A stretch of DNA of 64,000 nucleotides from Psychrosphaera saromensis. Lineage in GTDB: Bacteria; Pseudomonadota; Gammaproteobacteria; Enterobacterales; Alteromonadaceae. The position numbers were made by a program, and so were the translations under genes. The DNA lies in contig NZ_MSCH01000003.1 of the NCBI RefSeq assembly GCF_002954545.1, forward strand, positions 2,891,991-2,955,990, written 5' to 3'. Below are positions 45,102-55,130 of the stretch, piece by piece. Below the pieces are notes generated by a model. The model was not told where the DNA came from. It made no database searches and saw nothing but the letters and a program-made list of their open reading frames with translations. Positions within the stretch are counted from its first letter, which is position 1; every line of letters begins with the position of its first letter.

Positions 45102-46484
45102 TTACGACTTCTTTTCAGCAAACGTAATCCGGGTTAAAAAGTAATCTTTTCTTTCATCCGATAGTTGAAAGTGCCAATTCTGTAACTGACAAATTTGTTG
45201 AACAATTTCCAACCCAATACCAAAACCTTGTATCTTATCTATGTCTTTTGCGGTGTTATTTCCTGTATTCGTATTTACGTTAACTCTAGAGTTTACAATC
45301 ATAGGTGGCTTAGAGTTCGTCACTGTTACACAAGCATCCTGAATTTGAATAAATACACTCCCTTCAACGCAATGTTCAAAGGCATTGCGGATTAAGTTAC
45401 TGAGTAAAATCCGGCATAAGATTTTAGGTAATAAAATAGCGTTATGGCCATCTTCCGATAAACTCAATTCGACATTTTTTCCTTGCAACAAATAATCATG
45501 TTCATGAACCAGCAAGGTAATTTCTTGTTTTAAGTTCACCTCTTCATTAAGTAAATCTTCGGTATTTTCTCTACTTAGTAACAACAGCCCGTCTGACAGT
45601 TCAGTCATATTATTGTTAGCTCGTCGAATATTGAGATACTGATCATCAAACTCGTTTTTGCCTTGTTTAATACGCAAGTCAATTATATCAAGGGCGCTGC
45701 TTACTAAGGCGATAGGTGTTCTTAATTCGTGACTGGCATTTTGGATGAATTGTTTTTCTCGTAGGTAAAATTTATCAATACGTTCCATCGACTTTTGCAG
45801 TTTTTTGGCAACCAAACCTACTTCACTTGGATTATTGGTAATGTCAAACGACGCAGCGTCATGATCATCTACTAAGCTGGCCATTTCAGCTAAATCATCC
45901 AGTGGCTTCACCACCAAGGAAATGATTTGACGAGAGACCACATAGAATAAGATCAAAGCTAAAATCACGATGCCAAATATAGACAAAGGCACGTTCATAT
46001 AGGGCATATTAAAAATAGCGGTATTATTTTTCGCCAGCTCAGACTTTGTTTTTTCATCTTCACTATAGAACAAGTAAAGCAGTTGCTCTGAGTCCATTAT
46101 TGGGTGAGCAAAAGCAAAGTACTTAGACGTCCTGTCAGCTTGCCCTAACACACGCTCATCTTCCTTAACTAGCATTTTAAATGGTGTTAATTGTTGCAAT
46201 TCAAACAGGTCAAAATACAAAGGTGGGATATTATTCAAACCAACAAAGGCCGCGTAACTCCCTCTGTGCGGTAGTTTAAACTTAGGATCACGCTGTACTT
46301 GCTGAGCAAAGTTTTTAGACATTGTCATTAAGTTGCGGTGTGTTGTCGCTTGAGAACTTATATTAAAGATTTGATAGATTAATATTGAAAACACAACGAC
46401 TAAAAAAAGCATGCTAAATAATAGATGCTTATTTAATTGGTACTTTATGCTGTTTTTTCCTAACTGGTTTTTATCTTTATTCAT
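45102..46484 (-). CDS. Two-component sensor histidine kinase
   Basis: 460 residues. TM1 about 20-42, periplasmic sensor domain about 43-160, TM2 about 165-187, HAMP (VSRQIISLVVKPLDDLAEMA), HisKA with His252 (QNASHELRTPIALV), and a C-terminal ATPase with GFGIGLEIVQQI. It overlaps the regulator gene by 4 nt, and reads after it. Signal unknown; the adjacent divergent YHYH lipoprotein might be its target. Confidence 0.88.
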   Translation of the reverse strand: MNKDKNQLGKNSIKYQLNKHLLFSMLFLVVVFSILIYQIFNISSQATTHRNLMTMSKNFAQQVQRDPKFKLPHRGSYAAFVGLNNIPPLYFDLFELQQLTPFKMLVKEDERVLGQADRTSKYFAFAHPIMDSEQLLYLFYSEDEKTKSELAKNNTAIFNMPYMNVPLSIFGIVILALILFYVVSRQIISLVVKPLDDLAEMASLVDDHDAASFDITNNPSEVGLVAKKLQKSMERIDKFYLREKQFIQNASHELRTPIALVSSALDIIDLRIKQGKNEFDDQYLNIRRANNNMTELSDGLLLLSRENTEDLLNEEVNLKQEITLLVHEHDYLLQGKNVELSLSEDGHNAILLPKILCRILLSNLIRNAFEHCVEGSVFIQIQDACVTVTNSKPPMIVNSRVNVNTNTGNNTAKDIDKIQGFGIGLEIVQQICQLQNWHFQLSDERKDYFLTRITFAEKKS

Positions 46485-47239
46485 AATTTTCCTTTAACAG
46501 CAGGTTCCTTTAATGCAATGTCCTTAATATCACTTTTCTTTGATTCACTTTTCTTTAACACTAGGCCAACGCCTCTTACCGTTGAAATTAATGCAGAGCT
46601 AAAAGGTTTATCTACTTGCTGTCTTAATTGATAAATATGAGACTTTAATGCATCTGAATTAGGGAGTTCATCTGGCCATAACACACGCTGAATTTCTGAT
46701 TTTGTCACTACATTGGGAGAGGCTTTGATTAGCAATTCTAAAATTTGCCAACCTGCTTTACTCAAGACGATCTCTTGCCCTGCTCTATTTACCTTATACT
46801 CTGCGGTATCCATAGTTAAATCACCAACGCTAAGCTGAGTGTTACCTTTTTGGGGATAGCCAGTGTTTTGGTGATAGGACTGTTGGTAGGAAGACAGTAC
46901 CTTTAAGCGAGCAACCAACTCTGGCAGTTGAAATGGTTTAACTAAGTAATCGTTGGCGCCAACATCAAAGCCTTCTAATTTATCTTCTAGGGTGCCTTTA
47001 GCGGTCATCATAATTATAGGAGTAGATATGCCATGGTCTCTAATGGCTGAACATAAGTTAATGCCATCCATTCCCGGCAACATTATATCCAGTAAAATCA
47101 CATCAAACCTTTGTTCACGTGCTAACGTCAAGCCTAAATTACCATTGTCAGCATAATCACACTCAAAGCCATACGCCTCTAAATATTCAATAATGTTTGC
47201 GGCTAACACTCGATTGTCTTCAACAAGTAGCACCAACAT
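46481..47239 (-). CDS. OmpR-type response regulator
   Basis: 252 residues. Receiver with phospho-Asp51 (LLDIMLPGMDG) and a C-terminal winged helix (LSKAGWQILELLIKASPNVV; DALKSHIYQLRQQVDK). GAGG lies ahead of ATG 47239. It pairs with the overlapping kinase. The divergent upstream gap has a TTTCAC direct repeat (47338-47354) that fits an OmpR-family site. Confidence 0.9.
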   Translation of the reverse strand: MLVLLVEDNRVLAANIIEYLEAYGFECDYADNGNLGLTLAREQRFDVILLDIMLPGMDGINLCSAIRDHGISTPIIMMTAKGTLEDKLEGFDVGANDYLVKPFQLPELVARLKVLSSYQQSYHQNTGYPQKGNTQLSVGDLTMDTAEYKVNRAGQEIVLSKAGWQILELLIKASPNVVTKSEIQRVLWPDELPNSDALKSHIYQLRQQVDKPFSSALISTVRGVGLVLKKSESKKSDIKDIALKEPAVKGKL

Positions 47240-47337
47240 ATTTTTGACCTCGCACCTTTAATTTGTTTGTTTATACCAGATAAAAAATAAGCAGTTAAGC
47301 CGTAATTAACACATTATAATCTATCAAAAAAACACGG

Positions 47338-47354
47338 TTTCACTTTTTTTTCAC
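47338..47354 (+). promoter_or_regulatory. Candidate OmpR-family operator
   Basis: tttcac at 47338-47343 and again at 47349-47354, 11 bp apart (one helical turn), a spacing typical of OmpR-class sites. It lies between the regulator gene and the YHYH gene, about 75 nt ahead of the latter. Confidence 0.4.
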
Positions 47355-47424
47355 CTACACTAGATTAAGCTTTGTTGGATAGCTATTTAACAACTAGATA
47401 AAAATACACCTGTGTGAGGATATT

Positions 47425-48495
47425 ATGAAATTTACCAAGTTAACCATTTTAACAGCAATACTATTATCAATAACGGCTTGTGGTGATAGTAGTAACGATG
47501 ACGATGCCTCATTAACGGATGACAGCTCAACAGATAGCGAGACTGTGGACACTTCGGTTATTGATATAACCAACGTTAACTTTACCAAACGAGATGGCTC
47601 TTGTGCTGATTACGAGGGATATTACAAATCTGAAGTGATGGATATTAAAAACGCAATATCCTTTATCGGCGATGTGAGCATATTACCAAGTAGCGATGTT
47701 TGTACACTTGATGCGAATACCATCCCAAACCATGACTTTCATGACGGCGGTTCTCAATTTGCTACGCAACCTGCCGAAGTGAGAACCCAATTTTTCATTA
47801 ACGCTAATCCTACTTTTGCTGATGAAGTAAACCCGTTAACGTTAGGTACAGCAGAAGCTGTACTACTTAATGGTGTTACTCTAGATATTTTGGCGGCGGC
47901 TTGTTATGGCGTAGGCAATGAGACGTTAGGACAAGAAAAAATTGGCTGTGGGGCAAATCAAGATGATAACCCATGGCGTTACGACCCAATGTCTCCATTA
48001 AATAGCTTTGGTACCGACACTCACAACGCGCATACACAACCTAGCGGTAAATATCATTACCACGGCAACCCAATTGCAATGTTTGAACAAGACTGCAGTA
48101 CCGCGTCAACTGCGTCTCCTGTAATTGGTTTTGCGGCTGACGGTTTCCCTGTCTTTGGTTCTTGTATTAATGTTGACGGTACAATTAGAGAAGCAACGCC
48201 TAGCTTTGAACTTAAACAAGGCACGCGTCAAGATGTCGCAGGTTACCAAACGCCAGAAGCAGACGTTGGCTCAATCGCGAGTGATAGCTATGATGGTCAA
48301 TTTAGAGGTGACTATGAGTATTCTGAAGGCCTTGGTGATTTAGATGAATGTAATGGCATGACGGTGGACGGTCAATATGGCTATTACATTACCAACTCTT
48401 TCCCATGGACATTAAGCTGTTACAAAGGTGATACCAATGCCAGCTTTAGTGAGCAAGAAGTGAGTGAATCTCGTTCTCACACTCATACTCATTAA
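47425..48495 (+). CDS. YHYH domain lipoprotein
   Basis: 356 residues with lipobox ITAC, an Asp/Ser-rich linker, and the YHYH domain hallmark GKYHYHGNPIAM with paired cysteines (CYGVG, IGCGAN, DCSTAS, GSCINV, DECNG, SCYKG). It ends in a His/Thr tail. YHYH proteins are secreted or surface-held, function mostly unknown; the His-rich motif suggests metal binding. It is divergent from the two-component system and closed by a strong terminator. Confidence 0.85.
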   Translation: MKFTKLTILTAILLSITACGDSSNDDDASLTDDSSTDSETVDTSVIDITNVNFTKRDGSCADYEGYYKSEVMDIKNAISFIGDVSILPSSDVCTLDANTIPNHDFHDGGSQFATQPAEVRTQFFINANPTFADEVNPLTLGTAEAVLLNGVTLDILAAACYGVGNETLGQEKIGCGANQDDNPWRYDPMSPLNSFGTDTHNAHTQPSGKYHYHGNPIAMFEQDCSTASTASPVIGFAADGFPVFGSCINVDGTIREATPSFELKQGTRQDVAGYQTPEADVGSIASDSYDGQFRGDYEYSEGLGDLDECNGMTVDGQYGYYITNSFPWTLSCYKGDTNASFSEQEVSESRSHTHTH

Positions 48496-48517
48496 ATAGA
48501 ACTTAACTGAAAAGCAT

Positions 48518-48559
48518 AAAAAAGCACCAGGGTGAAAATTTTCACCCTGGTGCTTTTTT
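48518..48559. terminator. Bidirectional terminator between YHYH and cfa
   Basis: Perfect 21-bp stem around aagcaccagggtgaaaa / ttttcaccctggtgctt, A run on one side and T run on the other. Confidence 0.9.
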
Positions 48560-48624
48560 GTTTACCGCTTTTTGTATCTATTAACTGGTGTTTTCTATCC
48601 ATAGAAAAACTAGTTTATTAACGA

Positions 48625-49878
48625 CTAAGCCTTTCTTGCCACTAAATGAATTGCACTGGTTGAACGTTCTAAGAACGCACCTTCACAATACGCTAAGTAA
48701 TATAACCATAAGCGTTTAAACTTTTCGTCATAACCAAAGGTTTGTAATTCATTCCACGAATTTAAAAATTCGGTGCGCCAATCAGCTAATGTTTTTGCGT
48801 AGTCCAAACCAATATCATCTAACGACTCAATCACCATATTTGTATGCTTACTCATATGTTGGCTTAAGCTAGTAATTGACGGTAAGAAGCCACCTGGGAA
48901 AATATAACGTTGAATAAAGTCGACGTTATTTTTGTAATAATCAAATCGCTGATCCGCTATGGTAATAGACTGGATTAATAATTTACCTTCAGGCTTTAAT
49001 CTGTCGTTACATTGCTTAAAGAAGCTAGGTAAATACTCAAGCCCAACGGCTTCAATCATTTCTACAGAAACCACTTTGTCGTACTGACCTTCAAGCAGTC
49101 TATAGTCTTTTTTCAATAACGTGATTTTATTGCCTAAGCCTAATTGCTTTACTCGATCTTCTGCATATTCGTATTGAGCATCAGAAATTGTGGTGGTGGT
49201 TACCTGGCAACCATAATGTTGAGCCGCAAATATCGCTAAACCGCCCCAACCTGTTCCAATCTCTAACAAGTGATCTGACGGTGATAAATCCAGACGCTGA
49301 CATATAGTATGTAACTTATGGATTTGCGCCTCTGCCAATGAAGTACCTTCATCTGGATAGATAGCTGAAGAATACATCATTTCTGGGTCTAAAAAGCGCG
49401 TGTAGAGTTCATTCCCTAAGTCATAATGTGCCAGTATGTTCTTTTTAGAACCAGACTGGTTATTGCGATTTAACTTATGGAATATCGCATTTTTTAATTT
49501 ATTTAACCACGAGGTTTTACTTTCAATTTGATCCGCTTGTTCCTGTGATTTAGCAAATATGCGAATAAGGTTAGTAAGGTCAGGACTGCTCCATTTACCT
49601 TCTATAAATGCTTCTGCAACGCCTATACCGCCACCTTTGATGAATTCTTTGAAAACACTGGCATCATGTATATACATTTTTGCAGTTGGTGAAAGTCCAT
49701 CATGTTTTTCTGGATAAAAACTGTGCTGATGTTGTCCTTGGTTTGACTCAATAATTTCTATTTGGCCATAATCAAGTTTTGCCAATACTGACAAAACGAT
49801 TCTTCTGCACTTTTGATCTACCCAAGTCACTTTTTTTGTTATTGTATTTTCACTCTCTGTGGTGACGACCTGTTCCAT
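48625..49878 (-). CDS. cfa: Cyclopropane-fatty-acyl-phospholipid synthase family methyltransferase
   Basis: 417 residues. SAM site LLEIGTGWGGLAIFAAQHYG, substrate-loop features AHYDLGNELYTRFLDPEMMY and VSVEMIEAVGLEYLPSFF, FPGGFLPSI. It methylates unsaturated acyl chains in membrane phospholipid, making cyclopropane or methylated products. Last gene of the ECF/ChrR cluster. In Rhodobacter a related enzyme under the same type of sigma factor makes furan fatty acid precursors; which product is formed here is unknown. Confidence 0.92.
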   Translation of the reverse strand: MEQVVTTESENTITKKVTWVDQKCRRIVLSVLAKLDYGQIEIIESNQGQHQHSFYPEKHDGLSPTAKMYIHDASVFKEFIKGGGIGVAEAFIEGKWSSPDLTNLIRIFAKSQEQADQIESKTSWLNKLKNAIFHKLNRNNQSGSKKNILAHYDLGNELYTRFLDPEMMYSSAIYPDEGTSLAEAQIHKLHTICQRLDLSPSDHLLEIGTGWGGLAIFAAQHYGCQVTTTTISDAQYEYAEDRVKQLGLGNKITLLKKDYRLLEGQYDKVVSVEMIEAVGLEYLPSFFKQCNDRLKPEGKLLIQSITIADQRFDYYKNNVDFIQRYIFPGGFLPSITSLSQHMSKHTNMVIESLDDIGLDYAKTLADWRTEFLNSWNELQTFGYDEKFKRLWLYYLAYCEGAFLERSTSAIHLVARKA

Positions 49879-49921
49879 AGAACACTCCTTTTTACTTATC
49901 TTTTCTATAAATTTTTATTGG

Positions 49922-50749
49922 TTATTTTTTTCGAGTCTGGTAACTAACAAAAGGTACTCGTTTAAAAAATAATTTCATCGCTTGCCAATATATTAACAAG
50001 ACAATTTTTAACGTCATGACCGGGAATCCCAACAAGACTTTGACTAATTCTGTTTTACTAAATTGTTTTTTCTTTAACGACAAGGTCGCATCAAACACTT
50101 TACTGTCTTCTTTGCTCTCTTCTTTGCTCTTATGTGCATCGCTATTTAACGTGTGGTTTTCAATATGAATAGATAACGCATCACTTGTTGCACTTGGCGG
50201 CCTTACCTTCCAAACATATTCCATATCTATCGCCATAAAAGGTGACACATGAAACTCTTTTTCTGTTGGAGGCAAATCGCCATTGTCTAAATGATCATTT
50301 AAATCTATTAGGTAATAATGACGTTGATTCCAAGGCGTATTGCTCACCTCAGCTAACATGCAATTACATGCACCTTCTGCGTCATAACAAAAATAAAAAT
50401 TAGCCGGACTAAAATACAAGCCAAAACAACGCACTTGTACCAGCATCACTACTTTTTCTATTTTGTATTTACCATCTAATTGTTGCACTTTTTCGGTAAT
50501 ACGCTGTTTAAGAGAAATTGGATCTGTTTTGTCTGCTGTTTTTTCACGAACTTTTTTTAGATAGTCTGTTTGATTAAATTTAAGTGCATGAAACCAACGA
50601 GTGCCAAAGACGCCAATATTAAATTGCGGCGTTGAGACTTCATCAACATCAAGGGCCAACATATATAATGAATAGCCAAATCGGTTCACTTTGGGCGTAA
50701 AGCGCCTATGTCTAATTTGACCAACATAAATACTATTTTTCATATTCAA
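49922..50749 (-). CDS. DUF1365 family protein
   Basis: 275 residues. Starts IYVGQIRHRRFTPKVNRFGY, then FYFCYDAEGACNCMLAEVSN and TEKEFHVSPFMAIDMEYVW, the DUF1365 pattern. DUF1365 genes usually sit between an FAD amine-oxidase-like gene and cfa in photo-oxidative stress clusters, exactly as here. Function unknown, presumably fatty acid or lipid modification. Confidence 0.88.
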   Translation of the reverse strand: MNMKNSIYVGQIRHRRFTPKVNRFGYSLYMLALDVDEVSTPQFNIGVFGTRWFHALKFNQTDYLKKVREKTADKTDPISLKQRITEKVQQLDGKYKIEKVVMLVQVRCFGLYFSPANFYFCYDAEGACNCMLAEVSNTPWNQRHYYLIDLNDHLDNGDLPPTEKEFHVSPFMAIDMEYVWKVRPPSATSDALSIHIENHTLNSDAHKSKEESKEDSKVFDATLSLKKKQFSKTELVKVLLGFPVMTLKIVLLIYWQAMKLFFKRVPFVSYQTRKK

Positions 50750-50826
50750 TCTTTACTCAACTAATACCAGCCAATAAAGCGCCTAACCAATATCTGAATA
50801 TTTTTAGACGCTACACAACCTCTACT

Positions 50827-52095
50827 TTACACAGTTTTAGAACCTAAACTACAACCAAATCGTGCAGCAACGTCAACGGCACTGCGTACTCCATCTTCAT
50901 GGAAACCGCTGTACCAATACGCACCAGCAAAGTGGGTATGTTGCTTACCGCAGATCATATTTCGTTGCTGTTGAGCTTTTATTGATTCGATTGAAAATAC
51001 TGGATGCTGATAAGTAAATTCTCTTAATATTTTATCTGGGTTAATCGACTCTTTTTGATTTAACGTCACGCAAAATGTGTGTTTGGTATCGAGACCTTGC
51101 AATATATTCATGTTGTAAGTGACACTTGCTGGCTTAACTCGGTCGTTGGTTAATTGATAATTCCAACTTGCCCAGGCTTTTTTACGCTTTGGTAATAGGT
51201 TTATATCCGTATGTAATACCACAGAATTATCACTGTATGTCATAGCTGATAAAAGAGCGTTCTCTTGCTCTGTTGCATCCCCCAGTAGTGTTAACGCTTG
51301 GTCTGAATGACATGCAATAACCACATCGTCAAAAAATTCAACATGCTGGTCGGCAAAATGCAGCTGTACACTTTCGTTCTCACGAGTGATTGATGTTATA
51401 TCGGCATTTACACGAATTTTATTTTTAAACGGTTCACACAAAGGGGCTAAATAACGTCTTGAACCATTTGGAATAACATACCACTGTGGTCGGTCTGCAA
51501 TATTTAATAATCCGTGATTATTAAAGAACTGCACAAAAAATCGGAATTGGAATCGAGTCATTTGATCCAACGAGCTAGACCAGATAGCCGCGCCCATTGG
51601 TAAAATATAATGCTCAGAAAAGTAATCACTGAATTTATGCTGTTGTAAAAAATCACCTAACGAATAATCCTCAACAAAAACACCAGATTTATACGCTTGT
51701 TTACATAATTTATTAAATCTTAAAATTTCTTTAATTAGAAACCAAAATCTAGGATTTAAAATATTACGTCTTTGTGCAAATAAGGTATCTAAGTTGTGTC
51801 CGTTGTACTCTAATTTACTTTGGCAATTATGAACCGAAAAGCTCATTTCAGTTTCTTGTTTCTGTATACCAATTTCATCTAACAAGGCTAAAAAATTAGG
51901 ATAGGTTTTATCATTAAAAACAATAAAACCCGTGTCGATAGCAAAACTCTTATTTTCTAATTCAACATCAACCGTTGCTGTGTGCCCGCCAATTATTGGG
52001 GCTTTTTCGAATACAGTTACGTTATGTTTTTTTGATAATAAGTACGCTGCGGTTAAGCCAGAAACACCAGAACCTATAATGGCTATATTTTTCAT
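50827..52095 (-). CDS. FAD-dependent amine-oxidase-like protein of the stress cluster
   Basis: 422 residues. N-terminal Rossmann motif AIIGSGVSGLTAAYLLSKKH and GGHTATVDVELENKSFAIDT place it with the NAD/FAD-binding proteins next to DUF1365 and cfa. The stop/start overlap with the SDR gene is 4 nt. It likely oxidises or desaturates an acyl chain handled by cfa; this rests on synteny. Confidence 0.85.
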   Translation of the reverse strand: MKNIAIIGSGVSGLTAAYLLSKKHNVTVFEKAPIIGGHTATVDVELENKSFAIDTGFIVFNDKTYPNFLALLDEIGIQKQETEMSFSVHNCQSKLEYNGHNLDTLFAQRRNILNPRFWFLIKEILRFNKLCKQAYKSGVFVEDYSLGDFLQQHKFSDYFSEHYILPMGAAIWSSSLDQMTRFQFRFFVQFFNNHGLLNIADRPQWYVIPNGSRRYLAPLCEPFKNKIRVNADITSITRENESVQLHFADQHVEFFDDVVIACHSDQALTLLGDATEQENALLSAMTYSDNSVVLHTDINLLPKRKKAWASWNYQLTNDRVKPASVTYNMNILQGLDTKHTFCVTLNQKESINPDKILREFTYQHPVFSIESIKAQQQRNMICGKQHTHFAGAYWYSGFHEDGVRSAVDVAARFGCSLGSKTV

Positions 52096-52946
52096 TTTTT
52101 TAAATCCTTTGTATCAGTCTCTTTTGCGTCATCTCTCGGATGAGTGTCTTTTGAGTCTGTTTGTTTTGATGACGTATCTTTTGGAGCAGAGTCGCTAGAA
52201 ATAAGTCGTTGCCAAATACTTGCTGGTAGCAATGAAAGAAGCTTTAAACTCAAGGTTAAACGTTTAGGGAAATGCAGATAGTTTTTCTTGGCCTGAACGC
52301 CATTAAAAATTCTTGCTGCGGCATCGCTTGCTTCAATAATAAACGGCATATTAAAGTGATTTACCGAGGTTAAAGGCGTACGAACAAAGCCAGGGTGAAT
52401 CAAAGTAACACCAATATCATGTGCCGCTAAGTCCACTCGTAAGCTGTTAGCTAAGTAATCAACGCCAGCTTTAGACGCGCCATAAGCTTCAGCTTGTGGA
52501 AAAGGAACTATGCTAGCGCTAGAGCTGACAAATACAACTTGCCCGCCCTTTTTTACTTTAGGTAAAAAGAACTTTAGTAAACGCCCTAACGAAATTAAGT
52601 TGGTATTAATAATGTCGGCAAAAAGCTCGGCATCAAAATTGATTGGGTCTTGTATATAACGACAATCCCCAGCATTTAAAATTAATACATCTAAAACCTT
52701 ATCCGCTTCACCATCTGTGCCGTTATCTAAGCTATCCGTCAGTGTTTGGGCTGCGCTTGCAACATCGTCGTTGTTATTTACATCAAACGCCAATGTTAAA
52801 CGAGCAACGGCATCAAGCTCGGCTAGTTTGTCTTTATTACGTCCACAAGCAATTACGTTATGACCAGAAACCACATATTGATTTAATAGCGCCTCGCCAA
52901 TGCCAGATGTTGCTCCTGTAATTAATACATTCATTTTATTAAGCAT
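52092..52946 (-). CDS. Short-chain dehydrogenase/reductase
   Basis: 284 residues. Cofactor site VLITGATSGIGEALLNQY, catalytic Ser and YGASK (Y-x-x-x-K), and LILNAGD. The last 35 residues are a hydrophilic Lys/Asp/Thr tail (SKQTDSKDTHPRDDAKETDT) that looks low-complexity. It overlaps genes on both sides, so it is co-translated within the stress cluster. Confidence 0.88.
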   Translation of the reverse strand: MLNKMNVLITGATSGIGEALLNQYVVSGHNVIACGRNKDKLAELDAVARLTLAFDVNNNDDVASAAQTLTDSLDNGTDGEADKVLDVLILNAGDCRYIQDPINFDAELFADIINTNLISLGRLLKFFLPKVKKGGQVVFVSSSASIVPFPQAEAYGASKAGVDYLANSLRVDLAAHDIGVTLIHPGFVRTPLTSVNHFNMPFIIEASDAAARIFNGVQAKKNYLHFPKRLTLSLKLLSLLPASIWQRLISSDSAPKDTSSKQTDSKDTHPRDDAKETDTKDLKK

Positions 52947-53439
52947 TAGCCGCCCTTTTTTTAATCCAAGAGATCAAACGTCCAAGCAGAGGAATATTTT
53001 CATATAACATCTCGCCTAAGTCGATGTAGTCACGGTGATAAATGATCTTACCTTCAAATGCTTTAAGGTGAGAGCTGCCTGTTACTGTGATTTTTTGACC
53101 ACCATTTAACTGTTTATGTTGGTATGTCATGGTCCAGTAAATTGCCGCTTCAAGTTCCGTTTCTACCACATGATGAATATTGAATTGGCAATAACTAACA
53201 TTTTGGTACAAGCCATCAAAATAGTTACTTAATGCATCAAAACCATGAATTTCATGAATAGGGTCAATAAAGTCTACTTTTGCATGATAAATTTGCTCAA
53301 GTAAATGAAGATTGTCTGTCGATAATTGATGGTAAACACTAATGAAATTAGTTAACCAAGCTGAATTACCCAAAACATTAATCTCAGTATGATCTGTATT
53401 AATTCTGTCCGTATTTGTGTCTGTCATTACCGTTTCCAT
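52939..53439 (-). CDS. SnoaL-like (NTF2-fold) protein
   Basis: 166 residues with the cone-shaped NTF2 fold: LLEQIYHAKVDFIDPIHEIH, then FDALSNYFDGLYQNVSYC and ITVTGSSHLKAFEGKIIYHR. Such proteins accompany the ChrR-type sigma factor cluster. No catalytic motif can be named. Start ATG 53439 allows a residue run METVMTDTNTD; a later Met is possible. It overlaps the SDR gene by 8 nt. Confidence 0.82.
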   Translation of the reverse strand: METVMTDTNTDRINTDHTEINVLGNSAWLTNFISVYHQLSTDNLHLLEQIYHAKVDFIDPIHEIHGFDALSNYFDGLYQNVSYCQFNIHHVVETELEAAIYWTMTYQHKQLNGGQKITVTGSSHLKAFEGKIIYHRDYIDLGEMLYENIPLLGRLISWIKKRAANA

Positions 53440-53528
53440 TAAATACTATTTTGAAGTACTAGTGCCGAATGCTGTTACCAAATGCGATTGTTAATCCTGA
53501 CAAAGAAAACGCTATTGATAAAAAAGCG

Positions 53529-55001
53529 CTACTTGTAAAAAGAAAGCGCAGCTTCTCTTGCTTCTTTATGGTCAACAATTGCAGGCCAATACATATCTAA
53601 ATTTTGTTTTTTGATATAGCCATGTGGGAAGTGAATTTCTTTTGCTGGTACTTCCACAAGCTCTGGTACATATTTACGAATGAAGTCCCCATTTGGATCA
53701 AATCTTTTACTCTGTAATATAGGATTAAATATTCTAAAGTATGGTTGAGCATCACAACCGGTACTCGCAGCCCACTGCCAACCACCATTGTTAGCGGCTA
53801 AGTCACCATCGATTAATGTCTGCATAAAGTACTTCTCGCCATGACGCCAGTCGATTAATAAATGCTTAGTTAAAAAGCTCGCGACTATCATGCGTAAACG
53901 GTTATGCATCCAACCCGTTTGATTTAACTGCCTCATGGCAGCATCTACAATTGGGTAACCGGTTTTACCATCACACCAGGCTTTAAAAAGCACAGGGTTA
54001 TGCGGCCAAACTGCGCCTTGGTATTTAAGGTTAAAACTTTGATGTTTACACAATCTTGGATTGTGAAAAATTAAGTGACGATAAAAATCACGCCAAATCA
54101 GCTCATTTATCCAAGTAAACAAAGGTAAGTCTGGCGCCATTAAAATATCTGGATAGTGATTTAAAATCAGTCGTAATAAATACCTAGGACTCACCGCACC
54201 TATTGCTAAATATGGCGATAAACCTGAGGTTGCTTTAATGCCTGGGAAATCACGCTCTTCATCGTAGTAAGCTAATTTATCTTGAATGAAATTTGGAATA
54301 ACTTGATGTTCAATAACATTGGCTAGTGGCCACAACTTAGATGTTAATGGCGAGTCTTTTTCTCCTTCATACTCTGCAATATCATCAGTGCTTGGCAAAA
54401 CGGCGGACAAGCTGACGTCACTGTTTATTAATTTAGGGAAATAATCAAAACCATAGTCTCGAACGTACTTCAGCCACGCCCGTTTAAACGGGGTAAATAC
54501 TTTATACATTTCACCGCTTTGATTAAGCACTTTGCCTTTAGGCACAATCACGTCGGACTCAAATACGGTCAGTTTAATGCCGTTGTTTAACAGTGCTTGA
54601 TCTCTGGCTTGTTCGTTAACCTCAAGCTCTTGATTAGCCACAAGTTCAAAGCTGCTGCTGCCATCTTCACTTAAGCTATCTTTATTTAAGCCATCTTTAT
54701 TTAAGGTATCTTTACTTAAAGTGACAAGTTCAGTTAAGTATTCCACCTGCTGTGCAAAGTCATCCACTTCAACAATATCTAGCTGAATATCAAGCTGCTT
54801 TAGCTCAAATGTTAATAATTCCAGGTGACGTTTAATGAGGTCAATTTTTATTGCCGACCAATCATGTTGCTGCCACTGCTTTTCACAAACGAAAAAAATG
54901 GCTTTTGATTTAATTGAATTGGGATCAGGACGGTTTGCTAAAAAATACTGTAACGCAGGGTTGTCATGGGTTCTTAAGTCGTTTCTAAACCACAATATCA
55001 A
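53529..55001 (-). CDS. phrB: Deoxyribodipyrimidine photolyase
   Basis: 490 residues, class I CPD photolyase. N-terminal antenna domain (ILWFRNDLRTHDNPALQYFL), FAD domain with WRDFYRHLIFHNPRL and NGGWQWAASTGCDAQPYFRIFN. It repairs pyrimidine dimers with light and FADH. Residues about 92-120 carry a tandem repeat (LSKDTLNKDGLNKDSLSEDG) in the linker between domains. In the ECF/ChrR cluster. Confidence 0.95.
   Translation of the reverse strand: MILWFRNDLRTHDNPALQYFLANRPDPNSIKSKAIFFVCEKQWQQHDWSAIKIDLIKRHLELLTFELKQLDIQLDIVEVDDFAQQVEYLTELVTLSKDTLNKDGLNKDSLSEDGSSSFELVANQELEVNEQARDQALLNNGIKLTVFESDVIVPKGKVLNQSGEMYKVFTPFKRAWLKYVRDYGFDYFPKLINSDVSLSAVLPSTDDIAEYEGEKDSPLTSKLWPLANVIEHQVIPNFIQDKLAYYDEERDFPGIKATSGLSPYLAIGAVSPRYLLRLILNHYPDILMAPDLPLFTWINELIWRDFYRHLIFHNPRLCKHQSFNLKYQGAVWPHNPVLFKAWCDGKTGYPIVDAAMRQLNQTGWMHNRLRMIVASFLTKHLLIDWRHGEKYFMQTLIDGDLAANNGGWQWAASTGCDAQPYFRIFNPILQSKRFDPNGDFIRKYVPELVEVPAKEIHFPHGYIKKQNLDMYWPAIVDHKEAREAALSFYK
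54662..54720. repeat. 15-bp tandem repeat inside phrB
   Basis: Four units of the form (c/g)(c/t)atctttatttaag, in frame, encoding (T/G/S)LNKD-type pentapeptides in the photolyase linker. Confidence 0.85.
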
Positions 55002-55130
55002 AATTGCACCTCATTTTTTTAATGGCTTTGATGAATATGAGCGCCCTCGTTAATCACTAAGGCGCTCATTTTTAGGTTATGCTTTTAGATTAAATCTCTT
55101 ACGTTAGCTTTTTTTAAAACGCTAACGAGA

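Noticed and set aside
44794-45144. Open frame of 116 codons on the plus strand
   Set aside because: It lies over the 6S RNA and has no ribosome site; the sequence is explained by RNA structure.
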